Positions 47,335 to 58,202 of a DNA stretch of 64,000 nt are shown here, piece after piece; position 1 is the stretch's first letter; every line of letters starts with the position of its first letter. The position numbers were made by a program, and so were the translations under genes. The notes beneath the pieces are model-generated. The model ran no database searches. It saw nothing but the letters and a program-made list of their open reading frames with translations, and was not told where the DNA came from. This stretch comes from Pseudomonas sp. PDM15 (GTDB lineage: Bacteria > Pseudomonadota > Gammaproteobacteria > Pseudomonadales > Pseudomonadaceae), in assembly GCF_014851565.1 (NCBI RefSeq), contig NZ_JACVAA010000004.1, positions 186,001 to 250,000 of the forward strand, in the 5' to 3' direction.

Positions 47335-48165
47335 ATGTTCAACCAGTTGAAACGCCTGTTTTCCGTAAGGCAGGTGCCGGAAGGTCCATCGATCGCCGAG
47401 GCAACGACGCCTCGTCCTGGAGCCTCGATGATCGGCCTCAAGGATATGGTTCTGAGTGGCTGGATGAACAAGGAAGACGGTGAGCTGATGACCGGCTTCC
47501 CTGTTGATGGCAACGATACCGTCCTGGATATCGGTTGTGGCGAGGGCGGCTATGCGCTGTTCAGTGCACGACGCGGTGCTTCCATCATCCTCGCCGACAT
47601 GGACGCCCCCAAGCTCGAGACCGCGCGTCAGCGCCTGGAGAATCAGGGCGCACGGAGTGTGCAGACGCTGGTGACTGATGCTGCGCCCATTCCGTTGCCC
47701 GAAAACAGCGTTAGTCGCGTGGTGGCCATGGAAGTGCTGGAGCACGTGGACGACCCGCAGCAGTTCATCGCCGAGCTGAAGCGCGTCGCCATGCCCGGTG
47801 CCCTGCTGCTGCTGACCGTGCCGGATGAACTGAACGAGGGCATCCAGAAGAAGGTGGCGCCTCCGGTCTACTTCGAGAGGCCCAACCATATCCGGATCTT
47901 CAAGCGAGGCGAGCTGGCGGATCTGGTGACCGAGGCCGGTCTGGTCATCGAGTGCGAGACCCAGTACGGTTTTTATCACGCACTGTGGTGGTCGTTCTTC
48001 TGGGCCTGCGAGAACCAGTCGCTGTCCCCACCATGGCACCCCCTGCTGGAGCAATGGGCCGCCACCTGGGCCACCTTGCTGGAGCTGCCGGACGGGCTGC
48101 GGACCAAGCAGGCGCTGGACGAGACGCTACCGAAGAGCCAGGTCATAGTCGCTCGCAAGCCCTGA
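47335..48165 (+). CDS. SAM-dependent methyltransferase (third of three paralogues)
   Basis: This 276-residue class I methyltransferase has VLDIGCGEGGYALF, an acidic LADMDAPKL, and AMEVLEHVDDPQQFI. It looks like a duplicate of the gene before it, with the same C-terminus (QYGFYHALWWSFFWACE, LSPPWHPLLEQW, PKSQVIVARKP). It begins 49 bases after that gene and 33 bases before rmd. Gene order in P. aeruginosa has two methyltransferases here, so the third copy is a local expansion. A role in modifying or capping D-rhamnan is inferred from location only. Confidence 0.82.
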   Translation: MFNQLKRLFSVRQVPEGPSIAEATTPRPGASMIGLKDMVLSGWMNKEDGELMTGFPVDGNDTVLDIGCGEGGYALFSARRGASIILADMDAPKLETARQRLENQGARSVQTLVTDAAPIPLPENSVSRVVAMEVLEHVDDPQQFIAELKRVAMPGALLLLTVPDELNEGIQKKVAPPVYFERPNHIRIFKRGELADLVTEAGLVIECETQYGFYHALWWSFFWACENQSLSPPWHPLLEQWAATWATLLELPDGLRTKQALDETLPKSQVIVARKP

Positions 48166-48198
48166 TCGCGATACTTCTTCCAGCAAGGACTACTGGTC

Positions 48199-50078
<1,880 letters not shown>

Positions 50079-50082
50079 GCCA

Positions 50083-51534
50083 GTGACCACCATCATCCCC
50101 GTCATCATGTCGGGAGGTGCGGGCACTCGCCTGTGGCCGGTCTCCCGTGAAGGTCATCCCAAGCCCTTTATGCGCCTGCCCGACGGTCAGTCACTGTTGG
50201 GCAAGACGTACAGCCGCGCAGCCGCCCTGATTCCCCAAGGCGGGGTGATTCTCACCGTGACTAATCGCGAGCATTACTTCGCGAGCAAAGATCATTTCTC
50301 CGAGTGCAAGCTGCCGCACCACCGGTCGCATTTCCTTCTCGAGCCGGAGGGGCGCAACACCGCCCCGGCGATAGCTGCGGCGGCCATTGCCGTAGCCAAG
50401 GCACATGGCGAGGATGCGATCATGGTGGTCATGGCGGCCGACCACCTGATTGAGGATCTGACTGGTTTCAAGCAGGCCACCGAGCATGCGATTCGGCTGG
50501 CCGAACAGGGCCATCTGGTGACCTATGGCATCCGTCCGACGGCTCCCGAGACCGGTTTCGGCTACATCGAATCGGGCCGCGGCCTGGACGAAGAAGGTGG
50601 CTGCGAGGTTGCTCGTTTCGTCGAGAAGCCGGACCTGGCTACCGCCGAGGAATACCTGCGCAGTGGCCGCTTCCTGTGGAACTCCGGCATGTTCTGCTTC
50701 AGCGTCGGCAGCGTGCTGCGCGAGCTGCGCGAGCACGCGCCAGAGATCGTCCGACTCGCGGATGAGTGTGTCGAGCAGAGCCCTGCTCACGACAGCGCAG
50801 GCGTGCTCATGCAGGAGTTGCATGCCGATCTGTTTGCCGAGCTACCGGACATTTCCATCGACTATGCGGTGATGGAGCGCTCGTCCTCGGTTGCCGTGGT
50901 GCCAGCCGTTTTCGATTGGAGCGATATTGGCTCCTGGAGCGCGCTCTCCCGCCTGGTGCCGGAAGACGCCCAGCGCAACCGTGTCCAGGGCGATGCGATA
51001 CTTGTCGATACCCGCAACACCTTCGTGCTGGGTGAGAGCCGCCTGGTCGCGACCGTGGGGGTCGATGACCTGATCGTCGTCGATACGGCCGATGCCATTC
51101 TGGTCGCTCATGCCGACCGGGCCCAGGAAGTACGCCAAGTCGCCAAGCAGCTCAAGCTGCAGAACCATGACGCCTATCGCCTGCATCGTACCGTGGCTCG
51201 TCCCTGGGGTACCTATACCGTCCTCGAGGAAGGCCCTCGCTTTAAGATCAAGCGCATCGTGGTCAAGCCAGGCGCTTCCTTGTCTCTGCAGATGCATCAC
51301 CATCGCAGCGAACACTGGATCGTCGTGCAGGGCATGGCCAAGGTCATCAACGGCGGTGACGAGCCGCGCATGATCAACACCAACGAGTCGACCTTCATCC
51401 CGGCAGGGCATAAGCATCGCCTGGAGAACCCGGGGGTTATCGATCTGGTGATGATCGAGGTACAGAGCGGCGAATATCTCGGCGAAGACGATATCGTCCG
51501 TTTCGACGACAAGTACGGTAGGGCAGGCTGTTGA
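50083..51534 (+). CDS. wbpW: Mannose-6-phosphate isomerase/mannose-1-phosphate guanylyltransferase
   Basis: This bifunctional type II enzyme supplies GDP-mannose for CPA. The 483 residues have the pyrophosphorylase signature VIMSGGAGTRLWPVSREGHPKPF at the N-terminus, EPEGRNTAPAIA and FVEKPD, and a C-terminal cupin isomerase domain with KPGASLSLQMHHHRSEHWIVV. The start is a GTG at 50083, seven bases behind GGAG; an earlier GTG lies within gmd. Phosphomannomutase (algC) must come from elsewhere. It overlaps wzm by one base (TGATG). Confidence 0.93.
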   Translation: MTTIIPVIMSGGAGTRLWPVSREGHPKPFMRLPDGQSLLGKTYSRAAALIPQGGVILTVTNREHYFASKDHFSECKLPHHRSHFLLEPEGRNTAPAIAAAAIAVAKAHGEDAIMVVMAADHLIEDLTGFKQATEHAIRLAEQGHLVTYGIRPTAPETGFGYIESGRGLDEEGGCEVARFVEKPDLATAEEYLRSGRFLWNSGMFCFSVGSVLRELREHAPEIVRLADECVEQSPAHDSAGVLMQELHADLFAELPDISIDYAVMERSSSVAVVPAVFDWSDIGSWSALSRLVPEDAQRNRVQGDAILVDTRNTFVLGESRLVATVGVDDLIVVDTADAILVAHADRAQEVRQVAKQLKLQNHDAYRLHRTVARPWGTYTVLEEGPRFKIKRIVVKPGASLSLQMHHHRSEHWIVVQGMAKVINGGDEPRMINTNESTFIPAGHKHRLENPGVIDLVMIEVQSGEYLGEDDIVRFDDKYGRAGC

Positions 51535-52331
51535 TGTTGTTGTCACTTCCCCGCGCTGCCTGGCAGTTCCGAGGCTTCATTCTAGGCAGCGTGAAAAGGG
51601 AGTTTCAGGCGCGCTATCAGAACTCGCTCTTGGGGGCGCTGTGGACCATCATCAATCCGCTTGCCATGATTTTGGTATACACGCTGGTTTTCTCGCAGTT
51701 GATGAAGGCGCGCTTGCCTGGCGTCGATAATGGATTGGCATACGGCATCTACCTTTGCTCCGGTGTGCTGACATGGGGCCTTTTCGCGGAGATGCTCGGC
51801 AAAGGTCAGTCGATGTTCCTGGAGCATGCGCGGCTGCTGAAGAAGCTCAGCTTTCCGCGAATCTGCCTGCCGATTGTGGTGTTGTTCAATGCCTTGCTGA
51901 ACTTCACCATCATCTTCGGGTTGTTCATCGGATTTCTCCTGCTTACTGATAACTTCCCTGGCTGGGTTGTCCTTGGGGTTATTCCGGTACTGGCCATTCA
52001 GATTCTGCTCGCCCTCGGGCTCGGTATCAGCCTGGGCGTACTGAATGTCTTCTTCCGCGACGTTGGTCATCTAACAGGAGTAGTGCTGCAGTTCTGGTTC
52101 TGGTTCACGCCAATTGTTTACCCCGTATCGGTGTTGCCAGAAAAGTTGCAGGCGTTAGTCCAGCTGAATCCGATGGCGCAGCTGGCCGGAGCGTATCAAG
52201 GTGTTTTCATCCATGGGCAGTGGCCATCGTGGCAGAGTTTCTGGCCCAGCGCTGTCTTGGCGCTGCTGTTTTGCATGATGGCTTTAGCCTTGTTTCGCAA
52301 GCGTGCTGGTGAGATGGTGGATGAGCTCTGA
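51534..52331 (+). CDS. wzm: CPA ABC exporter permease Wzm
   Basis: Wzm forms the membrane channel that carries undecaprenyl-linked D-rhamnan across the inner membrane. The 265-residue protein has six hydrophobic segments and the ABC-2 polysaccharide exporter pattern VKREFQARYQNSLLGALWTIINPLAMILVYTLVFSQ near the N-terminus and LNPMAQLAGAYQGVF near the end. The ATG at 51534 overlaps the wbpW stop and is preferred to a TTG three bases before it. It overlaps wzt by one base. Confidence 0.93.
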   Translation: MLLSLPRAAWQFRGFILGSVKREFQARYQNSLLGALWTIINPLAMILVYTLVFSQLMKARLPGVDNGLAYGIYLCSGVLTWGLFAEMLGKGQSMFLEHARLLKKLSFPRICLPIVVLFNALLNFTIIFGLFIGFLLLTDNFPGWVVLGVIPVLAIQILLALGLGISLGVLNVFFRDVGHLTGVVLQFWFWFTPIVYPVSVLPEKLQALVQLNPMAQLAGAYQGVFIHGQWPSWQSFWPSAVLALLFCMMALALFRKRAGEMVDEL

Positions 52332-53563
52332 TGGGCGAGATAGTTATTGATGGTGTAGGCAAAGCCTATAAGCAATACCCCACCCGCTGGGCTCGTCTGC
52401 GTGAGTGGATCACGCCGTTTTCCCGCCCTCGACACAGCCTCAAGTGGGTGTTGCAGGACATCAGCTTCCACGTCCGTCCGGGAGAGGCTGTAGGTGTCAT
52501 TGGTGTCAACGGGGCGGGCAAGAGCACACTGCTCAAAATGATTACTGGCACCACCCAGGCGACCACCGGGCGGATAGCAGTTACCGGGAACGTCGCCGCG
52601 CTGCTCGAGTTGGGCATGGGTTTTCACCCCGAGTTTACCGGCCGACAGAATGTCTTTATGGCCGGACAGTTGCTGGGGTTGACTGTCGACGAGCTTAACC
52701 GGCTGATGCCCGAGATCGAGGCGTTTGCCGAGATTGGCGACTATATCGACCAGCAGGTGCGTACCTATTCCAGTGGCATGCAGATGCGCCTGGCGTTCAG
52801 CGTGGCTACTGCGCGGCGTCCAGATGTTCTGATCGTTGACGAGGCGCTTTCTGTTGGCGACGCCTATTTCCAGCACAAGAGTTCTGATCGTATTCGCGAG
52901 TTCCGCAAGGCCGGTACGACACTGCTGATTGTTTCTCATAGTAGAGATGCCATTCAGTCCATTTGCGACCGAGCCATATTGCTGGATCGAGGGCGTATGG
53001 CTCTGGAAGGGTCGCCGGAAGAAGTCATGGATTTCTATAGTGCAATGCTTGCGGAGCGCGCGCTGGATACCATCCGGCAGGAGCGTCTGCCAGGCGGTAA
53101 AGTGAGGACTATTTCCGGCACTAGTGAGGCCGAAGTAATAGATATCGCGCTTATTAACGCCAAGGGACAGCGCATAGAGCTTCTCGATGTCGGTATGGCG
53201 GTTACTTTAGAAATTCGCGTTGCTATCAATGTAGATATTCCACGGCTGATTCTCGGTTTTCTGATTAAGGATCGTCTGGGGCAGGCTATCTACGGTATCA
53301 ATACACACCGTATCAACCAGGCGTTGGAGGATCTTAGATCTGGAGATGAGGTGGTATTTCGCTATACATTTTCAGCCAACATTGGCAAAGGTAACTACTC
53401 CATCGCAACTAGTTTGTCGCGTTTCGACTCGCATATAGATACCAATTACGAGTGGCGCGATTTCGCCTTGATTTTTCATGTGGTCAATACTCGTAAGCCT
53501 GATTTTGTAGGCAGCGCCTCCTTGGATGCGGTGTTACAGATTGATCGTATAGCCAAGGATTGA
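52331..53563 (+). CDS. wzt: CPA ABC exporter ATPase Wzt
   Basis: Wzt powers the Wzm channel. The 410-residue protein has Walker A GVNGAGKST (about 58-66), the signature YSSGMQMRL (about 145-153), Walker B VLIVDEALSVGD and LIVSHS. Beyond about residue 270 there is an extra beta-rich domain like the Wzt C-terminal domain, which in E. coli O8/O9a binds the modified end of the glycan and so decides when export starts. That matters here because methyltransferases lie in the same locus. The sequence turns A/T-richer from about 53000. Confidence 0.94.
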   Translation: MGEIVIDGVGKAYKQYPTRWARLREWITPFSRPRHSLKWVLQDISFHVRPGEAVGVIGVNGAGKSTLLKMITGTTQATTGRIAVTGNVAALLELGMGFHPEFTGRQNVFMAGQLLGLTVDELNRLMPEIEAFAEIGDYIDQQVRTYSSGMQMRLAFSVATARRPDVLIVDEALSVGDAYFQHKSSDRIREFRKAGTTLLIVSHSRDAIQSICDRAILLDRGRMALEGSPEEVMDFYSAMLAERALDTIRQERLPGGKVRTISGTSEAEVIDIALINAKGQRIELLDVGMAVTLEIRVAINVDIPRLILGFLIKDRLGQAIYGINTHRINQALEDLRSGDEVVFRYTFSANIGKGNYSIATSLSRFDSHIDTNYEWRDFALIFHVVNTRKPDFVGSASLDAVLQIDRIAKD

Positions 53564-53568
53564 GCGTC

Positions 53569-54945
53569 ATGCGCTTTCTGATTGAATGCACCTATGTTTA
53601 TGAGCACCCCAAAGATAACTCTGGTATCCAGAGGGTTGTGCGCAATGTAATCAAACAGCTTGCGAGCATTGAGCTAGAGGTGGAGTGCGTACCGGTCATG
53701 ATGAGTGGTGGGAAGCTGTATCGCGTCAACAGTCTCGCACCGCTCAAGGTTGATAAAAGAACACCGCGCCGCCATGCGCTGATTATTAAGCTTGATCATG
53801 CACGCAATCGGTATTGGTGGTGGCATTCTCGACTTATTCGCCTATGGCCCTTCCGAGCATCTAAGCAGTTGCGTCGAGTGCTCTGGGTCGGTTGCAAGGT
53901 AGCTAGCCTAGGCATCACCTTGCCATTGCGCGCATTGCTGCATTTCAACAAAAGGGCTGAGCCTGCACCTGAGCGAGCGACTCCACTGGAGGTCAAAGCA
54001 GATGACCAACTATTGTTATTGGACTCCTCGTGGCACGCCGATTTCTTTCCTTTGGCTGAGAAGTTAAAGGCTCAAGGAGTTGGCATCATCTCGGTAATTT
54101 ATGACTTGATTCCGCTCACCCACCCTCAATTCTGTGACGAGGGACTGGTGAAGGTATTTGACCGGTGGTTCGAGTGGATTTCTAGGACGGCTGATGGCTT
54201 CATGGCCATCTCTCAAACTATCAGCGAGCAGGTGGAGGCCGAAGTTACTCGGCGCCTCGGCCCGCTCGAGGCGCAGAAGCGCTGGTATGGGCATTTTCAT
54301 CTGGGCTCTGAACTCGATTTAATCCGCGGAAATGCTCGACTTCTACCCACGATGCTGAAGATGTTTCGAGTTTCTGCTCCGGTTTATCTTATGGTTAGCA
54401 CTATTGAGCCTCGGAAGAACCACGCCTATTTGCTGGATGCTTTCGAGCTGCTTTGGCAGCAGGGCAGTTCCGCTCGCCTATGCATCATTGGAAAGATAGG
54501 TTGGAAGTGCGAGGATCTGGTTGAGAGGATCACCAAGCACCCCGAGTGGAAGAAGCGTTTGTTCATGTTCAATGGCGTTAATGATCGGAGTCTTGAATAC
54601 GCATACGCCAATGCGCAGGCATTGGTATTTCCTTCATACGTTGAAGGCTTTGGCTTGCCGTTGGTCGAGGCTATGCAGCGTGGATTGCCAGCTTTCGGTA
54701 GTGATATTCCAGTCTTTCGTGAGATTGGAGGGGGCTTCATGGCTTACTTCGATCTATCACAGCCGGCTACTCTCGCTCATCTGATTAATCAGTTCGATCA
54801 AACTGGGATTTTCCCGGCTCAAGAGAATGTACGGGATTGGCGCTGGGTCAATTGGCAGCAAGCGAGCCTGCAACTGATTGAGCGCAGTTTGGATGGCGTG
54901 AGAAATGGTGCCGGGGTTCCCGTGGGCAATGCGCATAGCGCTTAA
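53569..54945 (+). CDS. wbpX: D-rhamnan glycosyltransferase WbpX
   Basis: This 458-residue cytosolic glycosyltransferase of the GT-B fold has an N-terminal NSGIQRVVRNVIKQL and a C-terminal STIEPRKNHAYLLDAFELLWQ and FPSYVEGFGLPLVEAMQRGLP, which form the nucleotide-sugar pocket of family 4. In P. aeruginosa WbpX, WbpY and WbpZ together build the D-rhamnose repeat. I prefer the ATG at 53569 over a TTG at 53560 that overlaps wzt. A linker with several Trp and Arg residues (YWWWHSRLIRLWPF, about 83-96) is unusual. It is followed by wbpY with a 17-base overlap. Confidence 0.88.
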   Translation: MRFLIECTYVYEHPKDNSGIQRVVRNVIKQLASIELEVECVPVMMSGGKLYRVNSLAPLKVDKRTPRRHALIIKLDHARNRYWWWHSRLIRLWPFRASKQLRRVLWVGCKVASLGITLPLRALLHFNKRAEPAPERATPLEVKADDQLLLLDSSWHADFFPLAEKLKAQGVGIISVIYDLIPLTHPQFCDEGLVKVFDRWFEWISRTADGFMAISQTISEQVEAEVTRRLGPLEAQKRWYGHFHLGSELDLIRGNARLLPTMLKMFRVSAPVYLMVSTIEPRKNHAYLLDAFELLWQQGSSARLCIIGKIGWKCEDLVERITKHPEWKKRLFMFNGVNDRSLEYAYANAQALVFPSYVEGFGLPLVEAMQRGLPAFGSDIPVFREIGGGFMAYFDLSQPATLAHLINQFDQTGIFPAQENVRDWRWVNWQQASLQLIERSLDGVRNGAGVPVGNAHSA

Positions 54946-56065
54946 TGCGAGCATTCTGCGCGCGCCACGTACGGGCATCGGCCACTATGTTGCTGAGCTC
55001 TTCAGCGCGTTGCGGAATCTCGGGGGGATAGATCTAGAGCTATTTGATGGCTGGAGTTGGCAAGAGGGTTTGCCTAGCGCATCGCTGCCGGGCTACTCAA
55101 AGCTAAGTGGGGCGGTCAAGCTACTGCTACCGAATGCTTATCAGCTTCGCCGGTTGATGCAGCAGCACCGCTTCGACCGTGGCGCTCGCCGAGTGAGTCC
55201 GGCGCTTTATCATGAACCAAGTTTGTGGCCCTTCGACTTCGATGGGCCCATGATTATGACCGTGCATGATCTGGCCCATGTACATTACCCCCAAACCCAG
55301 CCAGTTGATCGACTGCGCGAGATTGAACGGCAGGTCAACGGCGGTTTGGAGCGCGCCTCCAAGATACTGGTCGACTCGCAGTTCATTGCCAGCGAAGTCG
55401 TCCGCCACTACTCCGTGTCTGCCGACAAGGTAGTGGTCGCTCCTCTAGGCCATTCTCGCCGCTTCTATCCGCGTTCCTTCGAGCAACTGAACGTGCCACT
55501 GGCCGAGCATGCGGTGAGGCCACGGGAGTACCTGCTTTGCATCGGCACTGTGGAACCGCGCAAGAATCTGCAGCTGGTGATCGATGGCTATCTGGCGTTG
55601 CCCGAGGCGCTGCGCCGCCAATACCCACTGCTGATTGCTGGGATGCCTGGATGGCGCAATGAGCAGCTGCAAGGAAGCCTGCAGCGAGCTTTGGCCAGTG
55701 GCCAGGTGCGTTTGCTGGGATACCTGCAGGACAATGCTTTGGCCGAGTTGCTCGCTGGAGCTCGCCTGCTGCTCTTCCCTTCTCTTTATGAAGGGTTTGG
55801 TTTGCCGGTGCTGGAGGCCATGGCCAGTGGTACGCCGGTGATTCTGAGTCGTCGCGCAGCCCTGCCGGAAGTGGCCGGCGATGCTGGGCTCTACATCGAC
55901 CCAGAGGATATTCACGGTTGTGCCTCGGCCCTGCAAAATCTGTTGGAGGACGAAGCGGCTTGGCAAGCGCGCCGCACTGCGGGTTTGCTGCGTGCGCAGG
56001 ATTTCAGCTGGGCACGCTGTGCACAGATTACAGCGAACACCTATCGCGAACTCGTGGGCTCCTAA
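54929..56065 (+). CDS. wbpY: D-rhamnan glycosyltransferase WbpY
   Basis: This 378-residue GT-B glycosyltransferase of family 4 has an N-terminal MRIALNASILRAPRTGIGHY, VVAPLGHSRRFYP, LCIGTVEPRKNLQLVIDGYL, and FPSLYEGFGLPVLEAMASGTPVI. It is a relative of WbpX, sharing the EPRKN and EGFGLP motifs. The ATG at 54929 lies inside the last codons of wbpX; an earlier in-frame start would lengthen the overlap. The stop overlaps wbpZ by one base. Confidence 0.9.
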   Translation: MRIALNASILRAPRTGIGHYVAELFSALRNLGGIDLELFDGWSWQEGLPSASLPGYSKLSGAVKLLLPNAYQLRRLMQQHRFDRGARRVSPALYHEPSLWPFDFDGPMIMTVHDLAHVHYPQTQPVDRLREIERQVNGGLERASKILVDSQFIASEVVRHYSVSADKVVVAPLGHSRRFYPRSFEQLNVPLAEHAVRPREYLLCIGTVEPRKNLQLVIDGYLALPEALRRQYPLLIAGMPGWRNEQLQGSLQRALASGQVRLLGYLQDNALAELLAGARLLLFPSLYEGFGLPVLEAMASGTPVILSRRAALPEVAGDAGLYIDPEDIHGCASALQNLLEDEAAWQARRTAGLLRAQDFSWARCAQITANTYRELVGS

Positions 56066-57177
56066 TGCGCGTACTGCACTTCTTCAAGACCTACATGCCC
56101 GACACCATGGGAGGCATCGAGCGGGTGATCTTCCAGCTGTGTCAGAGCACATTGCCCCACGGGATCCGCGGTGAAGTCCTGACGCTCAGCAGCAACCCTT
56201 ATCCGGCCGAGCTGGCGATCGCCGATCATCGGGTGCATCGCGCCAAGCTCGATCTTCACGTTGCCTCCACAGGATTGTCCTACAGCGTGATCAGGCAATT
56301 TCGCGAGCTTGCCGAGCAGGCCGACCTGATCCACTACCACTTCCCCTGGCCACTCATGGACCTGCTGCACTTCCTTGTTGGGGTGCGCAAGCCGGTGATC
56401 GTCACCTACCACTCGGATGTGGTGCGTCAGAAGTTCCTGCTGCGCCTTTACAGTCCGCTGATGCATCGCTTCCTTGCGCGTGCGGATCGCATTGTCGTCA
56501 CTTCCCCCAATTACCTGGAGACCAGCGAGGTTCTGCGTCGCTATCGACACAAGGCGGTGACCATACCGATTGGCCTGGACAAGCAGGGCTATCCGCAACC
56601 CTCTCCTGAGCGCATGCAGCACTGGCGAGAGCGCTGCGGTGAGCGCTTCTTCCTGTTCGTGGGGGTGATGCGCTACTACAAGGGGCTGCATGTCCTGCTC
56701 GAAGCGGTGAAAGACAGCGACTACCCGGTGGTTATTGTTGGCTCGGGGCCGCTGGAGGCTGAGCTCAAGGCGCAGGCCGAGCGTCTGGGGCTGGGCAACG
56801 TGCAGTTTCTCGGGCAGTTGGACGACGAAGACAAGGTCGCCTTGCTGCAGTTGTGCCTGGCCGTCGCGTTCCCTTCGCACCTGCGCTCGGAGGCTTTCGG
56901 CATCTCCCTGCTGGAGGGCGCCATGTACGGCAAGCCGATGATCTCCTGCGAGATAGGTACGGGGACCAGCTACATCAACCTGCACGGCGAGACCGGGCTG
57001 GTGGTGCAGCCCAACGACGCCAAGGCCTTTCGGGCTGCCATGGATCAGCTGTGGGGCGATCCGGAGCGCTGCGCCCGCATGGGGCGCAATGCGCTCGCGC
57101 ATTATGAGGAGCTGTTTACCGCCGCCCGCATGGGCCAACAAATGGCAGAGCTCTACGAAGAACTCGCCGGAAGGTAG
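56065..57177 (+). CDS. wbpZ: D-rhamnan glycosyltransferase WbpZ
   Basis: This 370-residue GT-B family 4 glycosyltransferase has MRVLHFFKTYMPDTMGGIERV at the N-terminus, LIHYHFPWPLMDLL, VTYHSDVVRQK, and a C-terminal FVGVMRYYKGLHVLLEAV and PSHLRSEAFGISLLEGAMYGKP. In P. aeruginosa WbpZ adds the first D-rhamnose to the lipid-linked acceptor. It is the last gene of the CPA run and converges with the sulfotransferase gene, with 21 bases between stops. Confidence 0.92.
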   Translation: MRVLHFFKTYMPDTMGGIERVIFQLCQSTLPHGIRGEVLTLSSNPYPAELAIADHRVHRAKLDLHVASTGLSYSVIRQFRELAEQADLIHYHFPWPLMDLLHFLVGVRKPVIVTYHSDVVRQKFLLRLYSPLMHRFLARADRIVVTSPNYLETSEVLRRYRHKAVTIPIGLDKQGYPQPSPERMQHWRERCGERFFLFVGVMRYYKGLHVLLEAVKDSDYPVVIVGSGPLEAELKAQAERLGLGNVQFLGQLDDEDKVALLQLCLAVAFPSHLRSEAFGISLLEGAMYGKPMISCEIGTGTSYINLHGETGLVVQPNDAKAFRAAMDQLWGDPERCARMGRNALAHYEELFTAARMGQQMAELYEELAGR

Positions 57178-57198
57178 ATCGCCTACCCTGGCCTGCTG

Positions 57199-58050
57199 TC
57201 AGGCGAACTCTTTCCAGAAGTCCGCCGGCTTGCCGCTGTACTGCAGGAACTGCTGGATATCGTCCCTGAGTGCACCTACTACCTGTTGCCTGGTGGCGGT
57301 TTCCCACTCCAGCGGCTTGGTGAAGGGACGGCGCAAACCTAGGCGGCTGAACAGTCGATTCTGCTTCGGCACGCTGATCTTGGCCAGCTTGTAGCCGGTG
57401 AAGTTGTTGGTGCGCAGGAACCTGAGCAGGCGGGTGTCATAGAGCTTCTCGTCCCGCGAGTTGAGCTGGGCACCGGCGGAAGGGTTGTGGTACCTCGAAT
57501 CGACCCCCAGGAACTCATAGCAGCGCGCCAGCTCCTGTTGCGGATTCTTCTGCAGATCCTCCAGGAACACCACGAGAATCTGCTCGTCGCGGAAGTGCTT
57601 GCGGAAACACTGCAGGCGCGTCCAGTAGTGGGAGTCCGCCAGCAATGCCGGAAGGCCCGCAATTGCATTGGCAATGCCGAAGGGGGCATTCACTGCGTAG
57701 TGCGGGCCACTATGGTGGAACTCACGATAGCTCGACTCGATGCGCTTCAGTGGATTGCGTACGCAGAAGATCAGCTTCATCTGCGGGTTTTCCACGGCCA
57801 GTCGCTCGCTGACCAGCTCGCCGAACTCCTCCGTGGAGTACATCTGCGAGCCTTCTCCCAGTAACTGACCCGCCTGCGCCTCGCGGAATAAACCCTCGTA
57901 GGCAGTGCGGTGCTCGACCACGTCTGAACGGTTGAAGTGGTGCGGCTCCTTCATTTCCGGGATAAATATCTGCGGATGCTCGCCCAGTAAATAGCAGAGC
58001 GTGGTGGTGCCGCATTTGTTGATTCCGGGAACCAGGAAGTCGATCTTCAT
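57199..58050 (-). CDS. PAPS-dependent sulfotransferase
   Basis: This 283-residue soluble protein has the two PAPS-binding signatures of the sulfotransferase superfamily: the 5'-phosphosulfate loop in PGINKCGTTTLCYLL (residues 8-22) and the 3'-phosphate segment CVRNPLKRIESSYREF (about 96-111). It resembles the heparan-sulfate/carbohydrate sulfotransferase domain. A sugar acceptor is likely from its place beside the CPA cluster, but no acceptor is proven and it is on the opposite strand. It begins 152 bases downstream of the acyltransferase gene on the same strand, so the two may be transcribed separately. Confidence 0.82.
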   Translation of the reverse strand: MKIDFLVPGINKCGTTTLCYLLGEHPQIFIPEMKEPHHFNRSDVVEHRTAYEGLFREAQAGQLLGEGSQMYSTEEFGELVSERLAVENPQMKLIFCVRNPLKRIESSYREFHHSGPHYAVNAPFGIANAIAGLPALLADSHYWTRLQCFRKHFRDEQILVVFLEDLQKNPQQELARCYEFLGVDSRYHNPSAGAQLNSRDEKLYDTRLLRFLRTNNFTGYKLAKISVPKQNRLFSRLGLRRPFTKPLEWETATRQQVVGALRDDIQQFLQYSGKPADFWKEFA

Positions 58051-58202
58051 CTAGTACTCATACCTTGGGTAGGTGCCGCAGAAGCCATTTGTGTCTGTGT
58101 GGCGTGGCTGCGGAGGAGTTCTTGTTGTATTGGGCGTGGGCGAATTTTGGCACGTGCCTGGCGGGCAAAACCAGGCGATTCGAGAAAGTCCGCTGCTCTG
58201 AT

